This document shows positions 35,250-43,500 of a stretch of DNA of 64,000 nucleotides, in pieces. The notes under the pieces were generated by a model. That model made no database searches, was not told the origin of the DNA, and was given only the letters and a program-made list of their open reading frames with translations. Location: contig CALSQO010000002.1 in the NCBI GenBank assembly GCA_943788495.1, positions 751,374 to 815,373 on the forward strand, given 5' to 3'. Position 1 is the first letter of the stretch. Each line of letters begins with the position of its first letter. The position numbers and the translations under genes were made by a program. The DNA is from UA16 sp905478895 (GTDB lineage: Bacteria; Bacteroidota; Bacteroidia; Flavobacteriales_D; Sanyastnellaceae).

Positions 35250-35823
35250 ACTATCACGGCTACGATTACGCCACGGTGCAGATTGGCGATCAGTGTTGGT
35301 TTGCGTGAGAACTTACGCAATGAGCATTACGCCAACGGCGATGCGATTCCTGGGGAGTTGAGACGATGGTGAGTGGAGCAGCACAACGAATGGGGCTCAA
35401 GCGGTTTACGAACAACGACGCGTCCAACCTCACCGACTACGGCCGCCTGTACAACTGGTACGCGGTGGACGACTGCGCGTGGCTTGTGTCCAAGCGGTTG
35501 GCATGTGCCAACGGATGGTGAGTTTACCGTGTTGACGGATATTTTGGGAGGCACCCAATACGCGGGAGAGGCGATGAAGTCTTCTCCGACGGACTCCCCT
35601 GCATGGGACGGCACGAATACGAGCGGTTTTTCAGGTTTGGCTGGTGGCTACCGGGTCAACGATGGGGTCTTCGACGATGGAGGGCGACGACGGTTATTTC
35701 TGGTCGGCTTCGGCAACCGGCGCAGACGCTTGGCGCCGTAGATCTGGATGGTGGTAGCGCTGGAGTCTATCGGGGCGGCAGCGACCTACGGACCGGTTTT
35801 TCAGTTCGTTGCGTTCGGGATTA
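35246..35823 (+). pseudogene. Frameshifted FISUMP domain of gene B2
   Basis: In three alternating frames this stretch encodes NYHGYDYATVQIGDQCWFA, ENLRNEHYANGDAIPGEL, SNLTDYGRLYNWYAVDD, GLCPSGWHVPTDGEF, SGFSGLAGGYRVNDG and GFSVRCVRD. It is a complete FISUMP domain broken by about six single-base changes. Most are extra bases relative to sister copies, for example GCGTGAGAAC for GCTGAGAAC. The longest single frame is 35373-35741. Confidence 0.75.
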
Positions 35824-35952
35824 AAAACGCGGGCTTGTGGGGGGCTTGACCCTTTGATTCGTCCTTTCCTCAAGCCGTTTTAAGGCCGTTACAACCGCCT
35901 TCAATCGTTCGTGGTGAGCCCTTAGTTCTTCGATGGTTTTGATGTCGTTCAT
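35821..35952 (-). CDS. Small helical ORF, copy 2 (43 aa)
   Basis: Paralogue of 32257-32391: MNDIKTIEELRAHHERLK... to VKPPTSPRF. Relative to copy 1 it lacks one Lys codon and has Ala-His for Val-Tyr. It again converges on the end of a FISUMP gene, overlapping the stop. The whole block of about 150 bp is duplicated as part of the cassette. Confidence 0.5.
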   Translation of the reverse strand: MNDIKTIEELRAHHERLKAVVTALKRLEERTNQRVKPPTSPRF

Positions 35953-36056
35953 GGGCCTAATTTGAGGCGATTGATGAACGGTGCAAGGATGAATTGATGG
36001 ATGTCCCCAGTTGATTCAGGAACGTCGATTTGAGCCACTTCAATTACCTTTCAGCT

Positions 36057-36755
36057 GTGAAGATTACAACATGGAACATCCGTCACGGAGGTGGCAGTAG
36101 GACCGAGGCCATCAAGGTTGTTTTGGATGAGGTTCAGTCCAGCGATGTTTTGGTCATCACTGAATTCAGGCCGAACAAAAACGCTGATGTGATTTGCGCC
36201 CATTTGGAGGCGTTGGGCTTTTCGTATCAATTCAGGACCGTGGAGGAACCGAAAAAGAACGGTGTCCTGGTGGCATCAAAAACGCCCTTTGAAGGGTCAA
36301 TGGATGACGCCTTGGACGATCACAGTCATCGAGTGGCCGTGGCCCAGTTTCCAGGCCTCAAGTTGTTTGGGTGTTACTTCCCCCAACAAAAGGAAAAACA
36401 GAAGGTGTTTGATTACCTCATTGAGGCATGCAGGGAAGGCGACAGCAATGTGATTACGGGTGACATCAATACGGGATTGCATTACGCCGATGAAACGGGC
36501 GCATCGTTTTACTGTGCCGATGCCCTCAAGGCGTTGAATGATGGTGACATGCCCGATGCATACCGCCACCTTCATGGCGATAAACGAGAGTTCACATGGT
36601 TCAGCAACGCAGGAAATGGATTCAGGATTGACCACTTCATGGTGTCAAGGCTGTTGCTTCCAAGGGTTGAGGCGTGCCATTACGATCATGCACCGCGTGA
36701 ATCAAAGGCCAGTGACCATTCAGTGATGACTTTGGAGCTGCTGAAAATGGGTTAA
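36057..36755 (+). CDS. Endonuclease/exonuclease/phosphatase-family protein
   Basis: A 232-residue EEP-fold enzyme (Mg-dependent phosphodiesterase superfamily that includes exonuclease III and DNase I). Motifs: KITTWNIRHGG at the start (Asn metal ligand), VLVITEFRP (Glu), VITGDINTG (catalytic Asp-x-Asn), and DHSVMTLELL at the end (Asp-His pair). I chose the GTG at 36057 because homologues begin MKITTWN; a TTG at 36030 would add nine residues. No signal peptide. A DNA-repair or nuclease role on the island is plausible; the substrate is unknown. Confidence 0.87.
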   Translation: MKITTWNIRHGGGSRTEAIKVVLDEVQSSDVLVITEFRPNKNADVICAHLEALGFSYQFRTVEEPKKNGVLVASKTPFEGSMDDALDDHSHRVAVAQFPGLKLFGCYFPQQKEKQKVFDYLIEACREGDSNVITGDINTGLHYADETGASFYCADALKALNDGDMPDAYRHLHGDKREFTWFSNAGNGFRIDHFMVSRLLLPRVEACHYDHAPRESKASDHSVMTLELLKMG

Positions 36756-37201
36756 ATCACTGTAATCAGTAACTTGAAATAAAGTTTTCCCGAGCGTATC
36801 CCCAACGTGTTGGCCGTGTTGGTTTGATGCCGAACTTTACTTGAGCACGTTAACGAGGACACAAAGGACGAACTTAACGCCCCCCTTTACCTTCCTTGTC
36901 ACAGCGGCCCGCGTTAAGCGGGACCGCGCGTAACGTACCCCGTTCAATTACTACAATTCAGTACTGTTGGCCCCCTTCAAAAGAGGGGCCAACGCGTCAT
37001 CCTTACGTGGGGGCGTACCGAAGTACCGTTCCTTTACGTCATTCCGATTCGCGCTAGTTGTGTCCAATTGTGTGGGACAACAAATAACAGCATTGAAGGC
37101 TGTTTGTGATGTAGGTTGATGATCAACGAATCGTTCGAGGACGAAACCTTCATCACGATTTCCAAATACATTGTGACGGTGAAAAGGACGGCGCAATTGG
37201 G
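36756..37201. other. Intergenic region with GC-rich hairpin, no convincing gene
   Basis: About 450 bp with no supported gene. It contains a bulged ten-base-pair hairpin, GCGGCCCGC-GTTAA-GCGGGACCGC (36904-36927), and several AACG/TTAACG motifs around it (36850-36950). A minus-strand frame at 36951-37277 has no family-like features. Possible roles are a transcript end or a nick/transfer site; neither can be shown. Confidence 0.4.
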
Positions 37202-37357
37202 TCACACTTGAGTCAACACCTTTATCAACAATGACCACATATAAATGGAAAGGATAAAGGAAACTGAACCGAACCAATAAAAGAACGCCATGTTTCTTGA
37301 TGTTCGCTTCGAACTCCGTTCAATGCTTTGCAGCAATTCCAATTGTCTTTCGTCCAT
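37202..37357 (-). CDS. Possible small membrane protein (51 aa)
   Basis: MDERQLELLQSIERSSKRTSRN is an amphipathic charged helix, followed by one hydrophobic segment (AFFYWFGSVSFILSIYMWSLL) and a short tail. The pattern is typical of small single-pass inner-membrane proteins. An upstream ATG at 37396 is also in frame. No family is recognised and no promoter box is clear. Confidence 0.4.
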   Translation of the reverse strand: MDERQLELLQSIERSSKRTSRNMAFFYWFGSVSFILSIYMWSLLIKVLTQV

Positions 37358-37628
37358 GATGTAGAGTTTATTTCCGTTAATATCGGACAGTAACATGAGA
37401 CTATTAGTGTTGACAACCCATACGGTTTAGTTTCTGGCTGTGCTAGGGGGAGAAGGGGGGTTGAAAATCACGGTTAAGGGGTCACAAGAACGTCGAGTCA
37501 CTTTCCTCACACCGTGGCGGAATTCGGGTTGGGGAGTGTTTTGAATTCAGTAAAGGGGAAGTCAATCGGGGACATAAAAACTCTACTTTTGGTGTTGTTA
37601 ATTCATTTATGTACCTGATTTAAGAAAC
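37358..37628. other. Intergenic region upstream of the island lipoprotein
   Basis: No gene is seen. A G-rich stretch (about 37446-37462) and a -7 box TACTTTTG at 37584-37591, 37 nt before the lipoprotein ATG, are the only features. Confidence 0.45.
37584..37591 (+). promoter_or_regulatory. -7 box for the island lipoprotein
   Basis: TACTTTTG matches TAnnTTTG, with a 37-nt leader to the ATG at 37629. No -33 TTG at the ideal distance. Confidence 0.45.
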
Positions 37629-38579
37629 ATGAAAAACACTACCTGGTTACTATCGTTTTTTGTTTTGCTGTCGTTCAGCGCTTGTACAACTCAAAAAACT
37701 TTTCAGAATAGCGGAGCGTTAAATACCATTTCAATTGAACTGGCAGACGACAATGTGAGTTATGAGCGATTGAATTCTGAATTTGATCGCGAAACTTTTG
37801 GTGGATTTTTAATTGGAGCATCCAGTCAGAATGTTGTTGAAGCCAATATCATCACAAACAATAACGGCGAACAACAGGCTTCGGCAGTCGGTGCCTTTGG
37901 TGCCAATGTACTTGCCGGATTGTCCCTTGGATCAACAGCTGGTGCGTTGTACACAGTTCTTGAGCCCGAATTAAATGGCGAAGTTGAAAGGGATTTTAAT
38001 GTTGCGGCTGCGCTTGTTGCTTTAGGTTTTGGATTTATCCTAAATGAAGCGATTTGGCGGCCTTTCAATCGTCAGCGAATTAGTGCTGAGGCAGTGCGAA
38101 ATGCCATGCAAATGAATCCCGATGCAGATTTTTACAGTTTCCCCTACTCTGAATTGGAATTGAGGCCAGAATTGTTTGGCACTAAATGGAAGGGGAACTA
38201 TCGAATCGTTGCTGGTAATGTTTCTGATAGGCTGTTTGTGAGCAATGAGGCCAGGAATACTCTCCCTATTTCTGAGGATGAAGAACCGATCCAACCTCCG
38301 AAAACCGATCCAGGAATGGATTCGGATCCAGAAGCTGAAGCGGTGAGGCCTGAATCCAGTGAGATGGAATGGCCAATAATCAATGGGAAGGTCATAAGGC
38401 TTGGCAGCACGGGTACTTATGCTGCAAACAAAAAGTCAAAAGTCGCTTTTACCGTTGTGAACTTTATTAATTATGTCAAGGGTGATGAAGATTTCATCAT
38501 TGTTACCAATTTGAATTATGGAGATCGTCAAGAACAAAAAAAGTTTAAAAGCACAAATCCAAAATTGAGCTTTGACTGA
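37629..38579 (+). CDS. Island-encoded lipoprotein of unknown function
   Basis: A 316-residue protein. MKNTTWLLSFFVLLSFSAC is a lipoprotein signal with Cys19. A Gly/Ala-rich segment (VGAFGANVLAGLSLGSTAGALY, about 97-118) and VAALVALGFGFILNEAIW (about 132-149) may be membrane-associated. A Pro/Glu-rich linker (about 218-245) precedes a C-terminal beta-rich domain (KSKVAFTVVNFINYVKGDED). I do not recognise the family. It is the last gene before the right end of the island, so it is cargo rather than core. Confidence 0.75.
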   Translation: MKNTTWLLSFFVLLSFSACTTQKTFQNSGALNTISIELADDNVSYERLNSEFDRETFGGFLIGASSQNVVEANIITNNNGEQQASAVGAFGANVLAGLSLGSTAGALYTVLEPELNGEVERDFNVAAALVALGFGFILNEAIWRPFNRQRISAEAVRNAMQMNPDADFYSFPYSELELRPELFGTKWKGNYRIVAGNVSDRLFVSNEARNTLPISEDEEPIQPPKTDPGMDSDPEAEAVRPESSEMEWPIINGKVIRLGSTGTYAANKKSKVAFTVVNFINYVKGDEDFIIVTNLNYGDRQEQKKFKSTNPKLSFD

Positions 38580-38711
38580 GTGGTAGCCGATTTCCATCGC
38601 TTGAACCGCCTCCTGTATTTATCAACCGCTACCAGGCCTGCACTGGTCACTCCCCCAAAACCGCCTCCATTTCGCACAACAATGGGAACAACAACCATTT
38701 GAACGGCGCTG
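38580..38711. other. Non-coding stretch near the right island end
   Basis: No supported gene. A 68-codon minus-strand frame (38528-38734) crosses the recombinase arm site and the end of the lipoprotein gene and is not convincing. Confidence 0.4.
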
Positions 38712-38735
38712 AAACGCCCCACAAAACGCCCCACA
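38712..38735. repeat. Right arm-type recombinase site (24-bp repeat)
   Basis: Identical to 27990-28013 and in the same orientation, with two ACGCCCCAC units separated by AAA. It lies 55 nt inside the attR core. Confidence 0.75.
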
Positions 38736-38790
38736 CTAAATTTAATTGATTTTAAATTGTTGTTAATGAGTTATTTGGGTAAATTATGAG

Positions 38791-38808
38791 GAGTCCCAAC
38801 GGAATCAC
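38791..38808. repeat. attR core of the island
   Basis: GAGTCCCAACGGAATCAC, identical to the tRNA-Arg 3' end at 27837-27854. Downstream, a weak hairpin around AAAGCGCCC...GGGGCGTTT (38813-38862) could be the original tRNA terminator. Confidence 0.88.
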
Positions 38809-38879
38809 CAGTAAAGCGCCCTTTAACTCCAGTAAATGCTGGTGTTTGGGGCGTTTCTTGTAGGTGTGAGCGCTTCGCC

Positions 38880-39653
38880 TCAGAATAGAAGTGCGTAGAC
38901 CAGCATCATTGAAATGAATCCCACGGCAATTTTGGTGGTAGGAGCTTGAAAAAACGCTTGACGCTTTGCTTGTCGCTTAGCTTTCTTCTTGATGCGTTCC
39001 GTCCGATTATGATTGATGGACACTTGATTTTGAGCGCTTGAAGATTTTTGCGATGGAAAAAAAGTACGACGACCAATACCAGATGATTTGCGTTTCGCCC
39101 ATTCATCACGTGAGGCAAATAGCCATGCGAAGGACCGGAAGGACAATACCAAAAAGACAATTCCTAAGAGGAACCAGGCGTCTCCAGCACCAACCATGGC
39201 AATGCCAAAAATCCCCCACCATAACGCTCCCAACAGCTTCCAAAATCGGCTGAGCCCGTATGTTTTTGTTGAATCGGGCGTGATTAGTTCAGGGGATTGC
39301 GCGGATACGCGGAGGGGACTCGGAGTTGGGAGTAGCTGCGCTAATTGTTTTTCTTGGGCAGCTTCTACGGACAAGGAATACGACATCAACGATTTGACGG
39401 GAATTACGGGGTCGTGGCTTTTTCCATTCATCCGTGCCTCGGGTTGGCTACTGGATGGAACGCGGAGAGATGAGGTAAGGGAGGGATTCGGTGCCTCTTG
39501 TTTCGGTTCGTGCTCAGCCATCGCGCCGCTAATTGCGTCATGTTGGTGGTGCTTTTCAACGTGCCAACCGGGCATGATGCTGCGCTTTTGCAGGCTACAG
39601 CCGGGAAGGATGAACCCAATGGCTATCAGAATAATGAGCGGAATACGTGGCAT
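38880..39653 (-). CDS. Putative lipoprotein with membrane segments
   Basis: A 257-residue protein starting MPRIPLIILIAIGFILPGCS, with a lipobox at Cys19. A polar Ser/Pro/Gln-rich region (about 25-130) precedes two hydrophobic segments (LLGALWWGIFGIAMVGAGDAW and FLLGIVFLVLSFRSFAWLF), a strongly basic stretch (RIKKKAKRQAKRQ) and a last hydrophobic segment at the C-terminus. The frame is open upstream to 39917, but only the ATG at 39653 begins a signal sequence. I do not recognise the family. It lies just outside attR and belongs to the chromosome. Confidence 0.7.
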   Translation of the reverse strand: MPRIPLIILIAIGFILPGCSLQKRSIMPGWHVEKHHQHDAISGAMAEHEPKQEAPNPSLTSSLRVPSSSQPEARMNGKSHDPVIPVKSLMSYSLSVEAAQEKQLAQLLPTPSPLRVSAQSPELITPDSTKTYGLSRFWKLLGALWWGIFGIAMVGAGDAWFLLGIVFLVLSFRSFAWLFASRDEWAKRKSSGIGRRTFFPSQKSSSAQNQVSINHNRTERIKKKAKRQAKRQAFFQAPTTKIAVGFISMMLVYALLF

Positions 39654-39796
39654 TGAAGAAGCTGAATTTGTGGGTAAGATGAGGCATTTTTTTTCGAACA
39701 TCCAAAGCGTTCGCTCCGAGATTCCTTGGGATGAAGTTTTTGTTCGAATGGAGTTGAAGCGCGATGCTTCAAAATCATGCCGGACCGTTGCGGTCA

Positions 39797-41053
39797 TTAA
39801 TGTCGGATGATTTGCTTTTGAATGGAGTGGAGCTCGCCATCCATATATATTTCGAGCAGGTACAGCCCGGGATGGATTTGAGAGGCTTCCAGGGAAGTGG
39901 AACCGGACGCTTTCCATGTTTGGACGATGCGTCCCCGATGGTCGCGCAGTCGCATTTCAATCGTTTGATTCGTCGGATTGTCCAAAAAGAGCAAGTTGCT
40001 GCTCGGATTTGGGAAGATGTCCACGGGGCGTTCTTCCAACACTTCAATAGCGCTGGCAGTGGAATAAAACGTTTCCGTTATTGTGCCTGAGACATCGCAA
40101 CCACTGTACAAGACAACATCGAATGTCGCATTCCCGTCAAATTCCAATGTTACTAAATCCCCATCCTGCCAAATAAAATCGAAGAGGTCATTGCTCACGC
40201 CAATGCTATCGACATATGGGCTCGCGCTCACTTGAACATTGCAGCCCGTAGGCGTGCTTTGGGTGAAGAATTCCACTTCAACAGGGTCGTATTGCATCCA
40301 TGCATTGGGTTGCGCCTGCCAAACTTCCCAAACGGCTGCATCAATGGTACTGCTGTTGGCTGGTCCGATGGGACCGGTATAATTGGAACCGGCTGGATTT
40401 TCACCAAATAAAGCGACAAAAAAAGTGCTGGCAGCGAGGTACGAACCTGCGGGCGAAGGATGCGATCCATCGGCATTGTACAGGTTGATGTTGGTCGAAT
40501 TGAAGAGGTCTTCCCAAACCATGCCCACTGGAGCACACCACGATTGGGTGTTGTCAGCAGCCTCCAAGTAGCGCTCGGTTAGCAATTCTTGCATGCCTTC
40601 GTAGGTGCAAACGGGCGGGTGCCAGCTGCAATTTGAGGCATCTCCATTCTGCCGACCCCAAGTCATGTAAAGCAGGGGTATGGCGCAGTCGTTGTGGAGT
40701 CGGATGGATTCAACAAGTGATTCTACTGCTGGGAAGAAGTCCACGGTCACCTGATCATACGGAAGCGAGGGTTTTTGACTTTGTTCCTGCAAGACCACAT
40801 AATCCCAATTGCCTTGTTCGATAAGATCTTGTGAAGTTGGATTGTTGACATGGCCCTGCAGGCTGGCACCACCGGGTGTGTTTTGTGCCGTTTCTACCAC
40901 GTGCCCCATGCTCGCAGCTAATTCAGTGAGGATGACAGGCACATCATTGAAAAACGTGTAACTGTTTCCGAGAAACAAAACACGGGTGGTATCCTGCGAT
41001 CGCGCATTCGAAATGGACGCGAGCAAGAAGAAAAGCGAAAGGATGTAGCGCAT
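39797..41053 (-). CDS. Secreted SGNH/GDSL-type hydrolase with T9SS tail
   Basis: A 418-residue exported esterase-like protein. The signal peptide (about 1-20) is followed by VLFLGNSYTFFNDVP with the nucleophile Ser31, a Gly-rich block II (TPGGASLQGH), and the catalytic Asp-His pair in NADGSHPSPAGSYL. The last 80 residues form a T9SS type A sorting domain (VDIFPNPSSNLLFL, LRDHRGRIVQTW, GLYLLEIYMDGELH). It should pass the outer membrane through the type IX system and be surface-attached or released. A polysaccharide esterase role is inferred. TTG at 41056 would add one residue. Confidence 0.88.
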   Translation of the reverse strand: MRYILSLFFLLASISNARSQDTTRVLFLGNSYTFFNDVPVILTELAASMGHVVETAQNTPGGASLQGHVNNPTSQDLIEQGNWDYVVLQEQSQKPSLPYDQVTVDFFPAVESLVESIRLHNDCAIPLLYMTWGRQNGDASNCSWHPPVCTYEGMQELLTERYLEAADNTQSWCAPVGMVWEDLFNSTNINLYNADGSHPSPAGSYLAASTFFVALFGENPAGSNYTGPIGPANSSTIDAAVWEVWQAQPNAWMQYDPVEVEFFTQSTPTGCNVQVSASPYVDSIGVSNDLFDFIWQDGDLVTLEFDGNATFDVVLYSGCDVSGTITETFYSTASAIEVLEERPVDIFPNPSSNLLFLDNPTNQTIEMRLRDHRGRIVQTWKASGSTSLEASQIHPGLYLLEIYMDGELHSIQKQIIRH

Positions 41054-41110
41054 CAATCAATTATTGGCATCAGCCGTAAAGCTAGGAAAGCGCTCAGTAT
41101 TCCATCCATT

Positions 41111-42211
41111 TCATTGGCACGGATTGCCGTAGCTCTCAAAGAAAATCAACAGGTCAAAAACATCCACGGCCCCATCTCCGTCAATGTCGGCGACACATGG
41201 CGCGGGATAATCACACAATCCCGGAACATTTGCATTGGGATCAAAATCAAATCCCACCGGATCCATGCACCCCAAGAGCAAGCAATTGCCATCGTCTGAA
41301 TCGGCGTCCGCATCAAAATTCAAGGCCAAGGGGTTGGTGCAGCCTGCAAAGGCACAAGTGCCGGCATCGTACGTTGCGGAGGGATCAAAGTTGGTTGCGT
41401 TCACGTAGGTGCAGCCACCGATGATGCAGCTACCGTCATCGGATGTGGCGTCCGCATTGTAATTGTCGGCATTGGGCGCCGTACAGCCGGGTGTATCGAT
41501 GCCTTCGTCGCAATCGCACACGCCATTGTCATTTTCATCGATGCAACTTCCAGCGCAATCTTCGCATTCGGTCGGATAGATGCAGCTGCTCGAGTCGGTG
41601 CCATTTGCCGAATAGTTGCAGGCCGTTTCGTCATCGCATCCGATTGGAAAAACGATGGGTACATCCTGAAAGACCAGGTTTTGGCTCTGCAAGCCATTGA
41701 CGAACATTTGAAAATTGAAGTTGCTTTCGATCATTCCCGAGGTCGTCAGCTGGCCAATAAGGACCCGCAAGTCGTCCCCGGCCGCAGCTGCAGGGTCGCC
41801 GGCCAGCGTGAAAATGGAACCTCCAATGGAATTGTCTACGACAAAAGCGCCACCCGCGTTGAAGGATTCAAAGGCCGCTTCCAAGCCAATGGTGTTGCCC
41901 ATATTGGAGCTTTCCGACGAATTGGACGCGCCAATGGTTAACCATGAATCGTAATTCAAAACTGGAAAAAACGATAAGAGGGCGGGGTTGATTTCCCATC
42001 CCAAATCGGAACCCAAAGGCGAATTGAAGAATCCGGAGGTGGAAGAAAGATTCATCGGGCTGCCTATGTCACCAAAAATGGCAGAAACCTCATCGTCAGC
42101 ATGGGTCATCTCGGCGTAAATCCTGTAAGTGATCATGCCCTCCAATTCGGGGATTTCCGACACCGTTGTGGATGGCAAAAGGTTCTGCCACCAACGCTGT
42201 GATTTGTCCAT
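41111..42211 (-). CDS. Secreted GCTD-repeat protein with dockerin-like tail
   Basis: 366 residues in this frame. A beta-sandwich domain (about 20-190: MITYRIYAEM, NYDSWLTIGAS, LIGQLTTSG) is homologous to the repeated domain of the large protein at 46742-52365. Five Cys-bounded GC(T/D/M)D...C repeats follow, then a terminal dockerin-like DIDGDGAVDVFDLLIFFESY and a final Cys. The real start is probably the ATG at 42263: MRNFILACFTCILTPCVHGQ is a good signal peptide in another frame, and one extra base near 42190 joins the two. No T9SS domain is present. Confidence 0.8.
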   Translation of the reverse strand: MDKSQRWWQNLLPSTTVSEIPELEGMITYRIYAEMTHADDEVSAIFGDIGSPMNLSSTSGFFNSPLGSDLGWEINPALLSFFPVLNYDSWLTIGASNSSESSNMGNTIGLEAAFESFNAGGAFVVDNSIGGSIFTLAGDPAAAAGDDLRVLIGQLTTSGMIESNFNFQMFVNGLQSQNLVFQDVPIVFPIGCDDETACNYSANGTDSSSCIYPTECEDCAGSCIDENDNGVCDCDEGIDTPGCTAPNADNYNADATSDDGSCIIGGCTYVNATNFDPSATYDAGTCAFAGCTNPLALNFDADADSDDGNCLLLGCMDPVGFDFDPNANVPGLCDYPAPCVADIDGDGAVDVFDLLIFFESYGNPCQ

Positions 42212-42441
42212 GAACGCATGGCGTGAGGATGCAAGTGAAGCACGCGAGAATGAAATTTCTCATGGTTTTGGTTTGGTTAAGACGTCGTGAGGCCTTCCAA
42301 GATAGGTAAATTATTATAGAATGCAAAAAACATGGTTTAATCGATATTATACAGAAACATAAGGCCGTGTGCCTCGTGGCAAGTGCAAAAAGAAAAGTGG
42401 AAATGGCTTTACTTTGGCGAACCCGAATAAACGTTCAAACG

Positions 42442-43500
42442 ATGCCTAGATACTTTCGATTCCAGCTCGCAGCAATCCTTTTGTTCTTGACCGCCTCCTG
42501 CTCAAACGTTGCAGAAAAAGAGCTTCCGGAGTCAGTGTCCAGCGCGGCGACTTCAGCCTATGCCATGGAGTTTACGCCTTCACAGCAAAAAGAACGCGAA
42601 GCGAAGTGGGCGGAACCCGGCGTGCGCCGTGTTGAGTTGTCCAACGGGTACCGTGTATTCACACAGACTTTCGGTGAAAACCCTGATGTGTGCATTTTGG
42701 CGCTGCATGGCGGTCCGGCAGCAACCCATGAATACTTGTTGTCGCTTGCCTATGACTTGCCTGCGCAGCACGGTTTCGAGGTTGTTATGTACGATCAATT
42801 GGGAAGCTTTTTCAGCGATCAACCCACCGAAGATATTTGGAACATTGATCGCTGGGTGGAGGAGGTAGAGGAAGTGCGGAAAGCACTCGGATATGATGCG
42901 TCGAATTTCTATCTATTGGGCAATAGTTGGGGAGGGATTTTGGCCATGGAATATGCCTTGCGTTACCAAGAAAACCTCAACGGACTCATTGTATGCAACA
43001 TGGTTACGAGCATTCCCGAATACGCGGCGTACAACCAGAACGTGCTGCGGCCTCAGATGCGCCCGAGTTTATTGGATTCGCTCAATGCCTTTGAAGAGGC
43101 GGGAGATTTGCAGAATGAAACTTACCTAGACCTGATTCAAACCGAATTTTACAACAAGCACATTTGTCGTTTGGAAGTGTGGCCAGAAGAGGTGGAAACT
43201 TCCTTTGCTAAGTTGAATTATCCCCTTTATGATTTGATGCAAGGACCGAGCGAGTTTAAAGTGGGTGGACGCCTCATTGATTGGGACATCACAGATCGAT
43301 TGAAAGAGATTTCTGCGCCGACCTTGATGGTTGGAGCAACCCATGATACCATGGACCCTGAGGCAATGAAGCGCCAGTCAGACTTGGTGCAAAATGGCCA
43401 AAGCCTGACATGCGAGACGGGCTCTCACCTTTGCATGTGGGACGATCGAGAAGTCTTCATGGCTGGAGTGGCGGCGTTCATTGCTGGAGTTGAACGCTAA
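42442..43500 (+). CDS. Proline iminopeptidase-type alpha/beta-hydrolase, lipoprotein
   Basis: A 352-residue S33-family hydrolase. A lipoprotein signal (MPRYFRFQLAAILLFLTASC, Cys20) precedes the catalytic domain. The oxyanion motif is ALHGGPAATHEY, the nucleophile is Ser162 in GNSWGG, the Asp lies in GATHDTMDPEA and the His in TGSHLCMW. HGGP near the start is typical of enzymes releasing N-terminal proline or prolyl-like residues. The open frame starts at 42367, but the ATG at 42442 begins the signal. Likely periplasmic or outer-membrane bound. It overlaps the convergent gene by 23 bp. Confidence 0.88.
   Translation: MPRYFRFQLAAILLFLTASCSNVAEKELPESVSSAATSAYAMEFTPSQQKEREAKWAEPGVRRVELSNGYRVFTQTFGENPDVCILALHGGPAATHEYLLSLAYDLPAQHGFEVVMYDQLGSFFSDQPTEDIWNIDRWVEEVEEVRKALGYDASNFYLLGNSWGGILAMEYALRYQENLNGLIVCNMVTSIPEYAAYNQNVLRPQMRPSLLDSLNAFEEAGDLQNETYLDLIQTEFYNKHICRLEVWPEEVETSFAKLNYPLYDLMQGPSEFKVGGRLIDWDITDRLKEISAPTLMVGATHDTMDPEAMKRQSDLVQNGQSLTCETGSHLCMWDDREVFMAGVAAFIAGVER

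Larger units (their letters stand above)
27837..38808. mobile_element. Integrated genomic island at tRNA-Arg (about 10.95 kb)
   Basis: Bounded by identical 18-bp direct repeats derived from the tRNA-Arg 3' end. A tyrosine recombinase is the first gene inside the left end. An identical 24-bp repeat lies inside both ends (27990-28013 and 38712-38735). Cargo: a duplicated LamG/FISUMP cassette, small ORFs, a VRR-NUC remnant, an EEP-family enzyme and a lipoprotein. No conjugation, capsid or replication genes are visible, so it is an integrative element that would need a helper for transfer, or a decayed one. Confidence 0.88.

Noticed and set aside
36951..37277. A 108-codon minus-strand frame on the island
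   Set aside because: Overlaps the better small membrane ORF in another frame; no motif and atypical composition.
38528..38734. A 68-codon minus-strand frame near the right island end
   Set aside because: Runs through the arm-type repeat and into the lipoprotein gene; no start signal or family resemblance.
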